Shown here: piece by piece, positions 26,743-34,873 of the stretch | Layout: each line of letters starts with the position of its first letter | Numbering within the stretch: the stretch's first letter is position 1 | Origin: Curtobacterium citreum | GTDB lineage: Bacteria > Actinomycetota > Actinomycetes > Actinomycetales > Microbacteriaceae | Direction: 5' to 3' | NCBI RefSeq assembly: GCF_006715175.1 | Contig: NZ_VFMQ01000001.1 | Coordinates: 744,001-808,000 of the forward strand | DNA length: 64,000 nt | Program-made: the position numbers and the translations under genes | The notes under the pieces: model-generated | Told to the model about the DNA's origin: nothing | Databases searched by the model: none | Seen by the model: only the letters and a program-made list of their open reading frames with translations

Positions 26743-28391
26743 CCTCCGCCACCACCACTGGCGCCCCGACCACGCACGAGAAGAAGCCCTGGCCCGCGCT
26801 CTGGGCCCTCGTCGTCGGGTTCTTCATGATCCTCGTCGACTCGACCATCGTGTCGGTCGCGACCCCCACCATCGCCTCGGCGCTCGACGCGGACATCAAC
26901 GCCGTGATCTGGGTGACCAGCGCCTACCTGCTCGCGTACGCGGTGCCGCTGCTCATCACGGGCCGGCTCGGCGACCGCTTCGGCCCGAAGGTGCTGTACC
27001 AGGTCGGGCTCGTCGTCTTCACGCTCGCCAGCCTGTGGTGCGGCCTGGCCGGCTCGATCGAGGTGCTCATCGTCGCCCGCGTCGTGCAGGGCCTCGGCGC
27101 CGCCATGATGACCCCGCAGACGATGGCCGTCATCACCCGCATCTTCCCGCCCCAGAACCGCGGCGCTGCGATGGGCCTGTGGGGTGCCGTCGCCGGTGTC
27201 GCCTCGCTCGTCGGCCCGATCGTCGGCGGCCTGCTCGTCGACGGCTTCGGCTGGGAGTGGATCTTCTTCGTGAACGTCCCCGTCGGCGTCGTCGCGTTCG
27301 TGCTCGCGCAGCGGTTCGTCCCGACTTTCGAGCGCCGCCGGCACCGCTTCGACTACCTCGGCATCGTGCTGTCCGCCGTCGGCATGTTCCTGCTCGTCTT
27401 CGGCATCCAGGAGGGCGAGACCTACGACTGGGGCACCATCACCGGGCCGATCTCCGTCTGGTCGCTCATCATCACCGGGATCGTCGTCCTCGCTGCGTTC
27501 GTCGTGTGGCAGGGCACGCAGAAGGGCGAGCCGCTGCTGCCCCTCGGGCTGTTCAAGGACCGCAACTTCACGCTCGCGAACATCGCGATCACCGCGGTGG
27601 GCGTCGCGATCTCGTCGTTCGCGCTCCCGATCATGCTGTGGGCGCAGGACGTGCTCCGCTTCACCCCGACCCAGGCCGCGCTGCTCCTCGTGCCGCAGGC
27701 CGTCATCTCCGCCGGGCTCGCGCCGCTCGTCGGCAAGAACCTGAACAAGTGGAACCCGCGGTGGGTCGGGGCGTTCGGTCTCGCCTGCTTCTCCGGCGCC
27801 CTCTTCTGGTTCGGGTCGCTCCTGTGGTCCGGTGCCGACTGGGGCTGGACGCTGCTGCCGAGTGCGCTGCTCGGGCTCGCGAACGCGTGCATGTGGGGGC
27901 CGCTCTCGGTCTCCGCGACGCGGAACCTGCCGCCGGCGCTCGCGGGTGCCGGTTCGGGCGTCTACAACACCACCCGGCAGATCGGTGCGGTACTCGGCTC
28001 TGCGGGGATCGCGGCGCTGATCGAGGCCCGGATCACGGCGAACTTCCCGTCCGGAGCGGGCTCGTCGTCGGGCGGCGGCGCCGAGCAGCAGGTCGGTGCG
28101 CTGCCGGCGTTCCTGCAGCAGCCCTTCGCCACGGCGATGGGGCAGTCGCTCGTGCTGCCGGCCCTGGTGCTCGTCGTGGCGATCGTCGCGGCCCTGTTCC
28201 TGGCGAAGCCGAAGCAGACCGTGCAGTGGCAGCAGACCGGGGCGGTGCCGACGCAGCCCGAGGCCGAGCGGGTCGGTGCGGGTGCCGGTGCCGGTGCGGG
28301 TTCGGGGGCGCATGCTGCGGCTCCGGCGCCGGCCACCGCGGAAGAGGAGCTGGCGGCCTCCGACCACCACGGTCGTCACGCCGACGCCTGA
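26739..28391 (+). CDS. MFS drug exporter, DHA2 (EmrB/QacA) type
   Basis: The product is 550 aa with about 14 transmembrane helices, as expected for proton-driven DHA2 exporters. The first helix has VVGFFMILVDSTIVSVATPT, motif A is LLITGRLGDRFGPK, and IVQG-like motif B residues appear in VARVVQGLGAAMMTPQTMAV. The C-terminal tail after the last helix is Ala/Gly/His-rich (GAGAGAGSGAHAAAP). It is translationally coupled to padR. It probably exports lipophilic or cationic toxic compounds; the substrate cannot be read from sequence. Confidence 0.92.
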   Translation: MTSATTTGAPTTHEKKPWPALWALVVGFFMILVDSTIVSVATPTIASALDADINAVIWVTSAYLLAYAVPLLITGRLGDRFGPKVLYQVGLVVFTLASLWCGLAGSIEVLIVARVVQGLGAAMMTPQTMAVITRIFPPQNRGAAMGLWGAVAGVASLVGPIVGGLLVDGFGWEWIFFVNVPVGVVAFVLAQRFVPTFERRRHRFDYLGIVLSAVGMFLLVFGIQEGETYDWGTITGPISVWSLIITGIVVLAAFVVWQGTQKGEPLLPLGLFKDRNFTLANIAITAVGVAISSFALPIMLWAQDVLRFTPTQAALLLVPQAVISAGLAPLVGKNLNKWNPRWVGAFGLACFSGALFWFGSLLWSGADWGWTLLPSALLGLANACMWGPLSVSATRNLPPALAGAGSGVYNTTRQIGAVLGSAGIAALIEARITANFPSGAGSSSGGGAEQQVGALPAFLQQPFATAMGQSLVLPALVLVVAIVAALFLAKPKQTVQWQQTGAVPTQPEAERVGAGAGAGAGSGAHAAAPAPATAEEELAASDHHGRHADA

Positions 28392-28408
28392 CCCGCGTTG
28401 CGTCGATC

Positions 28409-28541
28409 CCGGCCCCGTACCGTCCCCGACCGGGGGTGGTGCGGGGCCGGTCCCGTGGGGGAGCGGGGCGCGGGGTGTCGGGCGTGCGAGCGGGCGGGCG
28501 GCAGCGTCATCGCCGCTGTCGTACGACGTCTGCGATGACGC
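28409..28541. terminator. Two inverted repeats between convergent genes
   Basis: CCGGCCCCG (28409-28417) pairs with CGGGGCCGG (28442-28450). GCGTCATCGC (28504-28513) pairs perfectly with GCGATGACGC (28532-28541) across an 18-bp centre. The 194-bp gap separates the MFS gene and the convergent ctaG-like gene, so termination from both sides is the simplest reading. Confidence 0.5.
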
Positions 28542-28585
28542 ACGAGCCGACGGCGGGCGCCCCGCACAGCACCACCGCACCGGGC

Positions 28586-29506
28586 TCAGCCGCGGCGCTG
28601 CAGGTGCTCGCGGGTGAGCGCCTCCATCTCCTCGTCGGAGAGCGCGTCGACGGACCGAGCCTCGCGGCGGTCGGTCCGCTGCCACCGGATGAACAGCATG
28701 ATGAGGACGGGGACGTCGGCCACCTCGGCGATGAACCACAGCAGGTCGCCAGCGAGGTGCTGGTCCTCGAGGGGGCTCGGGAACCACGGCTGCCCGACGA
28801 CGTGCACGAGGGAGCCGTCGAGCACGTGGTTCGTCACGCGCATCACGATGCCGGGGACCGCGTCGAGCAGGAGCTCCACGAAGGCGAGCAGGAACTCGAC
28901 CGTGACGAACGTCGAGCTCCGCAGCACGCCCGGCTCGGACAGCGGCGCGAGCAACCCGAAGCCGAGCACGGGCACGAGGACGGTGATCGCGACCGCCCAC
29001 GCCGAGGACTCCCGGATGGTCGCCGCGAGCGGGGTCAGCAGCACCGCGAACAGCACGAGTCCGACGACCGGGGCGACGATCGCGTTGCCGAGGACCCGGA
29101 TCGGGCGGGACCCCATCGCGCGATCGGCGAGCTGTGCCAGGCGTCCAGGGCCGCCGAGCCGCAGCAGCGAGACCGGTGCGGCGAGGGCGGCGAACGTCGG
29201 GACGGCGAAGAAGAGCAGGGCGAGCCGGAGGGTGAAGGCCCAGCGGAGCAGTTGGTCGTACCGCCCGACGACGCCGAACTGCAGGAGCCCGAACAGCACG
29301 AGCGCGAGCAGGAACGACAGCGTCCGCCATCCGGACCAGCGCGCGCCTCGACGGCGTGCTCCGACGAGCCACCACCCGTAGGCGACGGCGGCGACGGCGA
29401 GCATCACGGCGGCGAGGGGGTCGAACTGCCACGTGCTCCAGAACTCGGCGGGCTGCGGCGTGGGGAACCTCCGGGGGAGAACAGGGCGTGGTCGGTGTCC
29501 CGCCAT
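28586..29506 (-). CDS. CtaG-like cytochrome c oxidase assembly protein
   Basis: The product is 306 aa with about seven hydrophobic helices. Family features of the caa3-type CtaG group are visible: a WQFDPLAAVMLAVAAVAYGW start, a helix with LRWAFTLRLALLFFAVPTFA, and a C-terminal HLAGDLLWFIAEVADVPVL followed by RWQRTDRREA. These proteins are linked to copper delivery or assembly of cytochrome oxidase in the membrane. No oxidase genes are nearby. The C-terminus is charged and cytoplasmic. Confidence 0.8.
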   Translation of the reverse strand: MAGHRPRPVLPRRFPTPQPAEFWSTWQFDPLAAVMLAVAAVAYGWWLVGARRRGARWSGWRTLSFLLALVLFGLLQFGVVGRYDQLLRWAFTLRLALLFFAVPTFAALAAPVSLLRLGGPGRLAQLADRAMGSRPIRVLGNAIVAPVVGLVLFAVLLTPLAATIRESSAWAVAITVLVPVLGFGLLAPLSEPGVLRSSTFVTVEFLLAFVELLLDAVPGIVMRVTNHVLDGSLVHVVGQPWFPSPLEDQHLAGDLLWFIAEVADVPVLIMLFIRWQRTDRREARSVDALSDEEMEALTREHLQRRG

Positions 29507-29560
29507 CCTCTGCCGTCGACGTCGCGGTGGGCCCTCGGACGAGTCCCGGTGCGGTGAGGA

Positions 29561-30829
29561 TCAGTTCAGCCGCACCGTCCGCCCGAGCAGCACGACCCCG
29601 AGCGGCACGAGGACCGCGCCGACGACGGCGGTCCCGAGCGACAGGTGCAGCTGCATCACCGCGAAGGCCGGTCCGATCGTGCAGAGGGCCGCGACGGCGA
29701 GGACCGGCCACCCCGGACGGTCCGTGCCCGGCACGAGGCGAGGGAGCGGTCGGTCGAACCACCCCAGGAGACGGGCGACCCCGATCGCGACGGCGAGCAC
29801 CACGACGAGTGCCGCCGGCCGGGTCGCCCACCAGGCCGCGGAGCCGGGTTCCGGGAACGGCGCACCGAGGAGCAGGGCGATGCCGTTCAGCGCGATGAAC
29901 AGCGGCAGGTGCCAGAGGTAGACCACCATGCCGTCCCGGCCGACCACGAACACGGCGGTCTGGGCACTCCGGGTCCGCATGAGACGCGAGAGCGGACCGT
30001 GCGCGAGCTGCACGAGGCACGCCTGCGCCACCGCGAGGAACGCCAGCGGGAGCATCGGCGGGTCGAGGTCCTGCAGCATGTCCGGCGCCCAGAGCCCGAC
30101 GGAGGTGAGGGGGACGAGCGCCGCGTACCCGGCGACCGCCCCGCCGACGAGCACGAGCCGGGAGCGCCGGGCGAACCAGCCGTCTGCCCACAGGAAGCCG
30201 AGCTGCTGCGCGAAGAGCCACACCGGACCGAGGTTGAGCAGCCCGACCTCCGCGACGCCGGTGGCGAACCGGACCGCGTCGACCGCCGCGGCGAGCACGA
30301 GCAGTGCACCGAGGGTCCGCCACGGAGCCCGGGCGTGCAGCCGCGCCATGAGCGGGACGCAGCACTGGGTGATGCCGTACGCGGCGAGGAACCAGAGCGG
30401 GGAGCCGATGCCGAACGCGACCTCGCCGAGCAGCTCCGGCGGCGTGCCGACGGCGGTCGCGGTGCCCAGTGCGACCGCGAGCACGAGGAACAACGGGACC
30501 GCCGGGCGGAACAGCCGCACGAGCCGGGTCGCGACGAAGTCCCGCGCCCCACCGCCCCGCGCGACCGTGCTCCGCCACCCCACCGCGCTCGCGAACCCGC
30601 CGACGACGAAGAACAGCGGCATCACCTGTCCGACCCAGGTGGCGGCGACGTACCACGGCGCCTCCTGCAGCGGGCTCGTCACCGCGATGCCGTCGGGTCC
30701 CACCGCGACGCCGACCATCGTGATGTGGACCACCACGACGAGGACCACGCACGCGGTCCGGACGAGGTCGACGACCAGGTCCCGCTGCGCGATCGCCTGC
30801 CGGACGAGTGTTCCCGCTGCTGCCCCCAT
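29561..30829 (-). CDS. Acyltransferase 3 family membrane protein
   Basis: The product is 422 aa from ATG 30829, chosen because TACGGT lies 6 nt upstream on the minus strand. It has about ten transmembrane helices. The catalytic region of the acyltransferase 3 family is near the N-terminus (RDLVVDLVRTACVVLVVVVH; VGQVMPLFFVVGGFASAV), and LWHLPLFIALNG lies in a late helix. Such enzymes move acyl groups, often acetyl, to extracytoplasmic carbohydrates. Unlike the protein at 53 kb it has no SGNH domain. The substrate is unknown. Confidence 0.85.
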   Translation of the reverse strand: MGAAAGTLVRQAIAQRDLVVDLVRTACVVLVVVVHITMVGVAVGPDGIAVTSPLQEAPWYVAATWVGQVMPLFFVVGGFASAVGWRSTVARGGGARDFVATRLVRLFRPAVPLFLVLAVALGTATAVGTPPELLGEVAFGIGSPLWFLAAYGITQCCVPLMARLHARAPWRTLGALLVLAAAVDAVRFATGVAEVGLLNLGPVWLFAQQLGFLWADGWFARRSRLVLVGGAVAGYAALVPLTSVGLWAPDMLQDLDPPMLPLAFLAVAQACLVQLAHGPLSRLMRTRSAQTAVFVVGRDGMVVYLWHLPLFIALNGIALLLGAPFPEPGSAAWWATRPAALVVVLAVAIGVARLLGWFDRPLPRLVPGTDRPGWPVLAVAALCTIGPAFAVMQLHLSLGTAVVGAVLVPLGVVLLGRTVRLN

Positions 30830-30944
30830 GGAGGGACCGTACCGGCGCTCCCGCCCGGTCCAGCCGCGTCCCAGCTGATCGCGACCCGATCGTGACGACA
30901 CGCGCGGACCCGGCCGGTGCTCGCGGCTCGGGGCGGTGGACCGC

Positions 30945-30971
30945 TACTGTTGTCTTGACCGATGCAAGACA
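30945..30971. promoter_or_regulatory. Promoter and inverted-repeat operator of fur-katA
   Basis: TACTGT (30945-30950) may be the -10. TGTCTTG (30951-30957) and CAAGACA (30965-30971) form a perfect 7-bp inverted repeat with a 7-bp centre, directly upstream of the regulator's ribosome-binding site. Autoregulation by the FurA/CatR-type product is likely, as in other actinobacterial fur-catalase pairs. Confidence 0.65.
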
Positions 30972-30991
30972 GTGACCGACGAGGGGGCGGG

Positions 30992-31483
30992 ATGGACACC
31001 GACGCGGAACTCCTGCGCACCGCCGGCCTGCGGGTGACGACCCCGCGCCTGGCCGTCCTGCGCTCGCTCGGCACGATGCCGCACGCCACCGCCGACGACG
31101 TCCTCACGGCGCTCGCCGCCGAGCTCCCGACGACGAGCCACCAGGCGGTGTACGGCGTGCTGGGGGCCCTCACCGGCGCCGGACTCGTGCGGCGGATCGA
31201 GCCGGCCGGCAGTCCGGCGCGGTACGAGCGGCGGACGGGCGACAACCACCACCACGTCGTCTGCACGATGTGCGGTGCGGTGCAGGACGTCGACTGCGCG
31301 GTCGGTCACGCACCCTGCCTGACCCCGTCCGAGACGCACGGCTTCGCCGTCACGACGGCCGAGGTCACCTACTGGGGCATCTGCGAGCTCTGCGCCGCAG
31401 CCGAGCAGGCCGCAGCCGAGCAGGCCGCAGCCGCCGACGGCACCGCCACCCCCGTGGCCCACGAGCAACCCGAGCATCCCTGA
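30992..31483 (+). CDS. Fur family regulator (FurA/CatR-like)
   Basis: The product is 163 aa from ATG 30992, preceded by GAGGGGGCG; an ATG 30 bp upstream lies inside the operator and is unlikely. The winged helix is [20 protein letters not shown] and [20 protein letters not shown]. The metal-binding region is [12 protein letters not shown], with the second cysteine pair in GICELC. The C-terminus is an alanine-rich tail containing AAAEQ repeats. Since the catalase gene follows 26 bp downstream, it most likely senses peroxide or iron and represses katA. Confidence 0.9.
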   Translation: MDTDAELLRTAGLRVTTPRLAVLRSLGTMPHATADDVLTALAAELPTTSHQAVYGVLGALTGAGLVRRIEPAGSPARYERRTGDNHHHVVCTMCGAVQDVDCAVGHAPCLTPSETHGFAVTTAEVTYWGICELCAAAEQAAAEQAAAADGTATPVAHEQPEHP

Positions 31484-31509
31484 CCGAACCAACGTTCCGA
31501 GGAGGAACC

Positions 31510-33036
31510 GTGTCCGACCAGAACACGACCGGCCAGCCGGCCGGCACCCCCACGACCACCACCAACAGCGGGGCCCCGGTCTCGAGCGACCAGCACTCGA
31601 TGGGGGTCGGCGCCGACGGCCCCATCGCCCTGCACGACCACTACCTGGTCGAGAAGCTCGCCCAGTTCAACCGCGAGCGCATCCCGGAGCGGGTCGTCCA
31701 CGCCAAGGGCGGCGGCGCCTTCGGTACCTTCACCGTCACGCACGACGTCAGCCGCTACACCCGCGCCGCGTTCCTGCAGCCGGGCCAGACCACCGAGATG
31801 CTCGCCCGCTTCTCGTCCGTCGCCGGCGAGCAGGGCTCCCCGGACACCTGGCGCGACCCCCGCGGCTTCGCGCTGAAGTTCTACACGACCGAGGGCAACT
31901 ACGACCTCGTCGGCAACAACACCCCCGTGTTCTTCCTGCGCGACGGCATCAAGTTCCCGGACTTCATCCGCTCGCAGAAGCGCCTGCCGGGCTCGCACCT
32001 CCGCGACCACGACATGCAGTGGGACTTCTGGACGCTCTCCCCGGAGTCGGCGCACCAGGTCACGTGGCTGATGGGCGACCGCGGTCTGCCGGCGAGCTGG
32101 CGCAACATGGACGGCTTCGGCTCGCACACCTACCAGTGGATCAACGCCGAGGGCGAGCGCTTCTGGGTGAAGTACCACTTCGAGACGCAGCAGGGCCACA
32201 AGACCCTGACGCAGGAGGACGCCGACCGCATCGCCGGCGAGGACGCGGACTTCCACATCCGCGACCTGCACGAGGCCATCGAGCGCCGTGACTTCCCGAA
32301 GTGGACGCTCAAGGTGCAGGTCATGCCGTACGCGGACGCCGAGAGCTACCGCTTCAACCCGTTCGACCTGACGAAGGTGTGGCCGCACGCGGACTACCCG
32401 CTCATCGAGGTCGGCACGATGGAACTCAACCGCAACCCGGAGAACTACTTCGCGCAGATCGAGCAGGCGACCTTCGCGCCGTCGAACTTCGTCCCGGGCA
32501 TCGCGGCGAGCCCGGACAAGATGCTCCTCGCGCGCATCTTCAGCTACGCGGACGCGCACCGCTACCGCGTCGGCACGAACCACGCCCAGCTGCCGGTGAA
32601 CGCCCCGAAGAACGAGGTGCACTCGTACTCGAAGGACGGCGCCATGCGCTTCGACTTCCAGAAGTCCGAGGTGCCGGTCTACGCGCCGAACTCGCTCGGC
32701 GGGGCACACGCCGACCCGTCCGCGACGGACGACGCTCCCGGCTGGGAGTCCGACGGTGCGCTGCAGCGCTCCGCCGCGACCCTCCACCCAGAGGACGACG
32801 ACTTCGGCCAGGCGGGCACGCTCTACCGCGAGGTCCTCGACGACGCCGCCCGTGAGCGCCTGGTCGGCAACATCGCCGGCCACGTCTCGAAGGTGACGCG
32901 CGACGACCTGCGCGAGCGGGTGTTCGCCTACTGGACGAGCGTCGACGCCGACCTCGGGGCGCGCGTGCGCGCCGCCGTCGCGCCGAGCGCGCCGGGATCG
33001 AACGAGGACCCGGCGAAGGTCGCGGTCGAGGCGTAA
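31510..33036 (+). CDS. katA: Monofunctional haem catalase
   Basis: It converts hydrogen peroxide to water and oxygen in the cytoplasm. The product is 508 aa, a small-subunit catalase. The distal haem histidine is His64 in [16 protein letters not shown], the catalytic Asn is in [13 protein letters not shown], and the proximal haem tyrosine is in [17 protein letters not shown]. The N-terminal 25 residues are Thr/Gly-rich and unstructured. The start is GTG 31510 with a perfect AGGAGGAA ribosome-binding site. It is co-transcribed with the Fur-type regulator. A family B palindrome begins 7 bp after its stop. Confidence 0.95.
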   Translation: MSDQNTTGQPAGTPTTTTNSGAPVSSDQHSMGVGADGPIALHDHYLVEKLAQFNRERIPERVVHAKGGGAFGTFTVTHDVSRYTRAAFLQPGQTTEMLARFSSVAGEQGSPDTWRDPRGFALKFYTTEGNYDLVGNNTPVFFLRDGIKFPDFIRSQKRLPGSHLRDHDMQWDFWTLSPESAHQVTWLMGDRGLPASWRNMDGFGSHTYQWINAEGERFWVKYHFETQQGHKTLTQEDADRIAGEDADFHIRDLHEAIERRDFPKWTLKVQVMPYADAESYRFNPFDLTKVWPHADYPLIEVGTMELNRNPENYFAQIEQATFAPSNFVPGIAASPDKMLLARIFSYADAHRYRVGTNHAQLPVNAPKNEVHSYSKDGAMRFDFQKSEVPVYAPNSLGGAHADPSATDDAPGWESDGALQRSAATLHPEDDDFGQAGTLYREVLDDAARERLVGNIAGHVSKVTRDDLRERVFAYWTSVDADLGARVRAAVAPSAPGSNEDPAKVAVEA

Positions 33037-33042
33037 CGACAG

Positions 33043-33090
33043 GACGGACTGGAGGCGCGGTGCCAGCTGGCACCGCGCCTCCAGTCCGTC
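33043..33090. repeat. Intergenic palindrome, family B copy 2
   Basis: Perfect 22-bp arms (33043-33064 and 33069-33090) surround AGCT, starting 7 bp after the katA stop. Relative to copy 1 it has one base change on each arm (GGGAGG to TGGAGG, CCTCCC to CCTCCA), so pairing is kept. It may end the katA transcript. Confidence 0.9.
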
Positions 33091-33102
33091 GGTGTGTCCG
33101 GT

Positions 33103-33257
33103 CTAGACCTGCTGCCCGTTCAGCAGGATCTCTCCGGCTCTGGACGCAGCCCAGTCCGCGTCCTAGACCTGCTGCCCGTTCAGCAGGATCTCTCCGGCTC
33201 TGGACGCAGCCCAGTCCGCGTCCTAGACCTGCTGCCCGTTCAGCAGGATCTCTCCGG
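33103..33257. repeat. Exact 60-bp tandem repeat that includes the tail of the GNAT gene
   Basis: The sequence has period 60. A 35-bp segment (33103-33137, 33163-33197, 33223-33257) occurs three times and a 25-bp spacer between them twice, all identical. The third segment is the last 11 codons plus stop of the GNAT gene. The two others lie downstream of it and, read on the minus strand, each ends in the same in-frame TAG. Confidence 0.95.
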
Positions 33258-33789
33258 TCGGCCAGTCCTCGAGCGCCGCGGTGACGGGCCGGACCATCCA
33301 GCCGCCCTGCTCGGTCTCGGTGACCCCGGCCCCGTCAGCCGTGAAGGCCGAGAACGTGCCGACCGCACCCGCGATCTCGTGCCAGCCCATGTGCGCGTAG
33401 AAGGGGATGCGGTCCTCACCGGCACCGAGGAAGCCGTACGGCACGCGGAGTCCCTCGAGCACCGCGTGCGTGCGGTCGAGCAGCTCGCGGCCGATGCCGG
33501 TGCCCTGGAGTCGGGGCGCGACGGCGACGATGCCGGTGTCGCCGACCAGGACGTCCTGCCCGCCCACGGTGATGAACATGCGGCGGATCCCGACGTGGGC
33601 GAGCACCACACCGTCGGCGTCCCGGGCGATCACCCGGCGTTCGGGCTGCATGCCGGCGTAGTCACGGCCGCCCACGTACCAGTGCGACCAGCTCGGGAAG
33701 GCCTGCCCGAGCATCGCCGCGATCGCCTCGTGGTCGGGGAGCGACAGCGCGCTCTCCTCGACCACCTCCCACCGGATGTCTTCGCTCAC
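33223..33789 (-). CDS. GNAT family N-acetyltransferase (NodA/AAC(2')-like region)
   Basis: The product is 188 aa from GTG 33789, with AGGA upstream. The acetyl-CoA motif A is GIVAVAPRLQGTGIGRELLD, followed by YGFLGAGEDRIPFYAHMGWH, a layout shared with NodA-like and aminoglycoside 2'-acetyltransferase-like GNATs. The N-terminal AFPSWSHWYVGGRDYAGM is less common. The substrate is unknown, and resistance should not be assumed from this similarity. The last 11 codons are part of a tandem DNA repeat, so the C-terminus (GEILLNGQQV) may be prone to change. Confidence 0.8.
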   Translation of the reverse strand: MSEDIRWEVVEESALSLPDHEAIAAMLGQAFPSWSHWYVGGRDYAGMQPERRVIARDADGVVLAHVGIRRMFITVGGQDVLVGDTGIVAVAPRLQGTGIGRELLDRTHAVLEGLRVPYGFLGAGEDRIPFYAHMGWHEIAGAVGTFSAFTADGAGVTETEQGGWMVRPVTAALEDWPTGEILLNGQQV

Positions 33790-33824
33790 GTGCCCATCCT
33801 GCCGGGTGCGGCTGCGGGCCGAGC

Positions 33825-33894
33825 GCGAGACTCGTCCATGCGGACGCTTCCGCGGCGTCCGACCCGCGAACGTGTCCGGACAGCCGAGTCTCGC
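33825..33894. repeat. Intergenic nested palindrome, family C copy 2
   Basis: Outer arms GCGAGACTCG (33825-33834) and CGAGTCTCGC (33885-33894) enclose a core with CGGACGCTTCCGCGG and CCCGCGAA, matching copy 1 at 21442-21509. It sits between two genes on the minus strand. Confidence 0.75.
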
Positions 33895-33932
33895 GGCCAG
33901 TCGGCGAGCCGGTCCGCGCGCGCCCGCGCCGC

Positions 33933-34805
33933 TCAGCCCCGACCGGGCGCCGTCACCTCGATGCGGTTCGCCCACGGGTCCTCGAACGCGACCGTCCGGC
34001 CGTCGTCGGCGGTCTGCACCCCGGTGTCGTGCATGCGGGACACGAGCGCGCCGAGGTCGTCGGCCCCGGGGACCTCGATCCGGACGAGTCCCAGCCCGAG
34101 CCCGAGCTGCCGGCGTCCGGCACCGCGGGAGTTCCACGTGTTCATCGCCATGTGGTGGTGGTAGCCGCCCGCGCTGACGAACAGCGCCTGGTCGCCCATC
34201 GCCGCGGTCGTCGCGAAGCCCAGCCGGTCGACGTAGAACGCCTTCGCGGTGGCCACGTCCCCGACGGACAGGTGCACGTGCCCGACCCGGCCGGGGCGGG
34301 ACTGCGCGGACTCGAGCGCCGCGGCGGTCAGGTGTTCCTGCACGAAGGCGTTCGGGTCGACGTAGATGGTGGCCATGTCGACCATGCCGTGCGTCCACGA
34401 CCACTCCGTGCGGTCGCGGTCCCAGTACAGCTCGACGCCGTTGCCCTCGGGGTCCTGGAAGTAGAACGCGTTGCTCACCAGGTGGTCGGCGCTGCCCGTG
34501 AACGTGCGCGGGTACTTCGTCGCGACCGAGTAGAGCGCTGCCGCCAGGTCGGCCTGCGTGTCGAACAGGATCGCGGTGTGGAACAACCCGGCCTCGTGCG
34601 GGGCGGCGTGCCGCATCGCCGGCGCGTGCTCGAGCACCACGATCGGGGTCGTCCCGCGACCGAGCACCGCGACGCCGCCGTCCTGCGTCAGGACGGTGAG
34701 TCCGACGCCGTCGCGGTAGTACGCGACCATCGTGTCGAGGTCGGCGACCCGGAGCGTGACGGCGCCCATCCCGGTGTCCGCGGCGAGGAGATCCTGCGTG
34801 TGCAT
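33933..34805 (-). CDS. Two-domain VOC/glyoxalase-fold protein (CatE-like)
   Basis: The product is 290 aa from ATG 34805. Two vicinal-oxygen-chelate domains occur in tandem: the first from MGAVTLRVADLDTMVAYYRD to DPEGNGVELYWDRD, the second from VGHVHLSVGDVATAKAFYVD to FEDPWANRIEVT. Candidate metal ligands are His in AGLFHTAIL and VGHVHLS and Glu in GVELYW. The layout resembles extradiol (catechol-2,3-) dioxygenase relatives such as CatE, which open a quinone or catechol ring. A strong palindrome overlaps its promoter, suggesting induction by such compounds. The substrate is not proven. Confidence 0.82.
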   Translation of the reverse strand: MHTQDLLAADTGMGAVTLRVADLDTMVAYYRDGVGLTVLTQDGGVAVLGRGTTPIVVLEHAPAMRHAAPHEAGLFHTAILFDTQADLAAALYSVATKYPRTFTGSADHLVSNAFYFQDPEGNGVELYWDRDRTEWSWTHGMVDMATIYVDPNAFVQEHLTAAALESAQSRPGRVGHVHLSVGDVATAKAFYVDRLGFATTAAMGDQALFVSAGGYHHHMAMNTWNSRGAGRRQLGLGLGLVRIEVPGADDLGALVSRMHDTGVQTADDGRTVAFEDPWANRIEVTAPGRG

Positions 34806-34852
34806 GCACCCAGTGTGCGCCGATTTGGTTGACGCGTCAACCAAATCGGCGC
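34806..34852 (-). promoter_or_regulatory. VOC gene promoter inside a 36-bp perfect palindrome (MarR-type operator)
   Basis: A perfect palindrome spans 34817-34852, centred on TTGACGCGTCAA. On the minus strand TTGACG (34840-34835) is a near-consensus -35. Exactly 17 bp later comes CACACT (34817-34812), then six bases and the ATG at 34805. A dimeric regulator of the MarR type would cover the -35 box. An alternative or additional role as terminator of the upstream SDR gene is possible, but there is no T-tract. Confidence 0.7.
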
Positions 34853-34873
34853 CGACCGGATCGGCAGGCGCGA

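Noticed and set aside
26358..30752. Very long minus-strand open frame overlapping the MFS, CtaG-like and acyltransferase genes
   Set aside because: Arg/Pro/Ala-rich translation without any domain. It crosses well-supported genes on both strands.
33103..33257. Possible CRISPR array or clustered attachment sites
   Set aside because: Spacers are identical to each other and the repeat is the gene tail, so this is a tandem duplication.
33223..33789. Aminoglycoside resistance acetyltransferase
   Set aside because: Only general GNAT and NodA/AAC(2')-like features are visible. Sequence alone does not support a resistance call.
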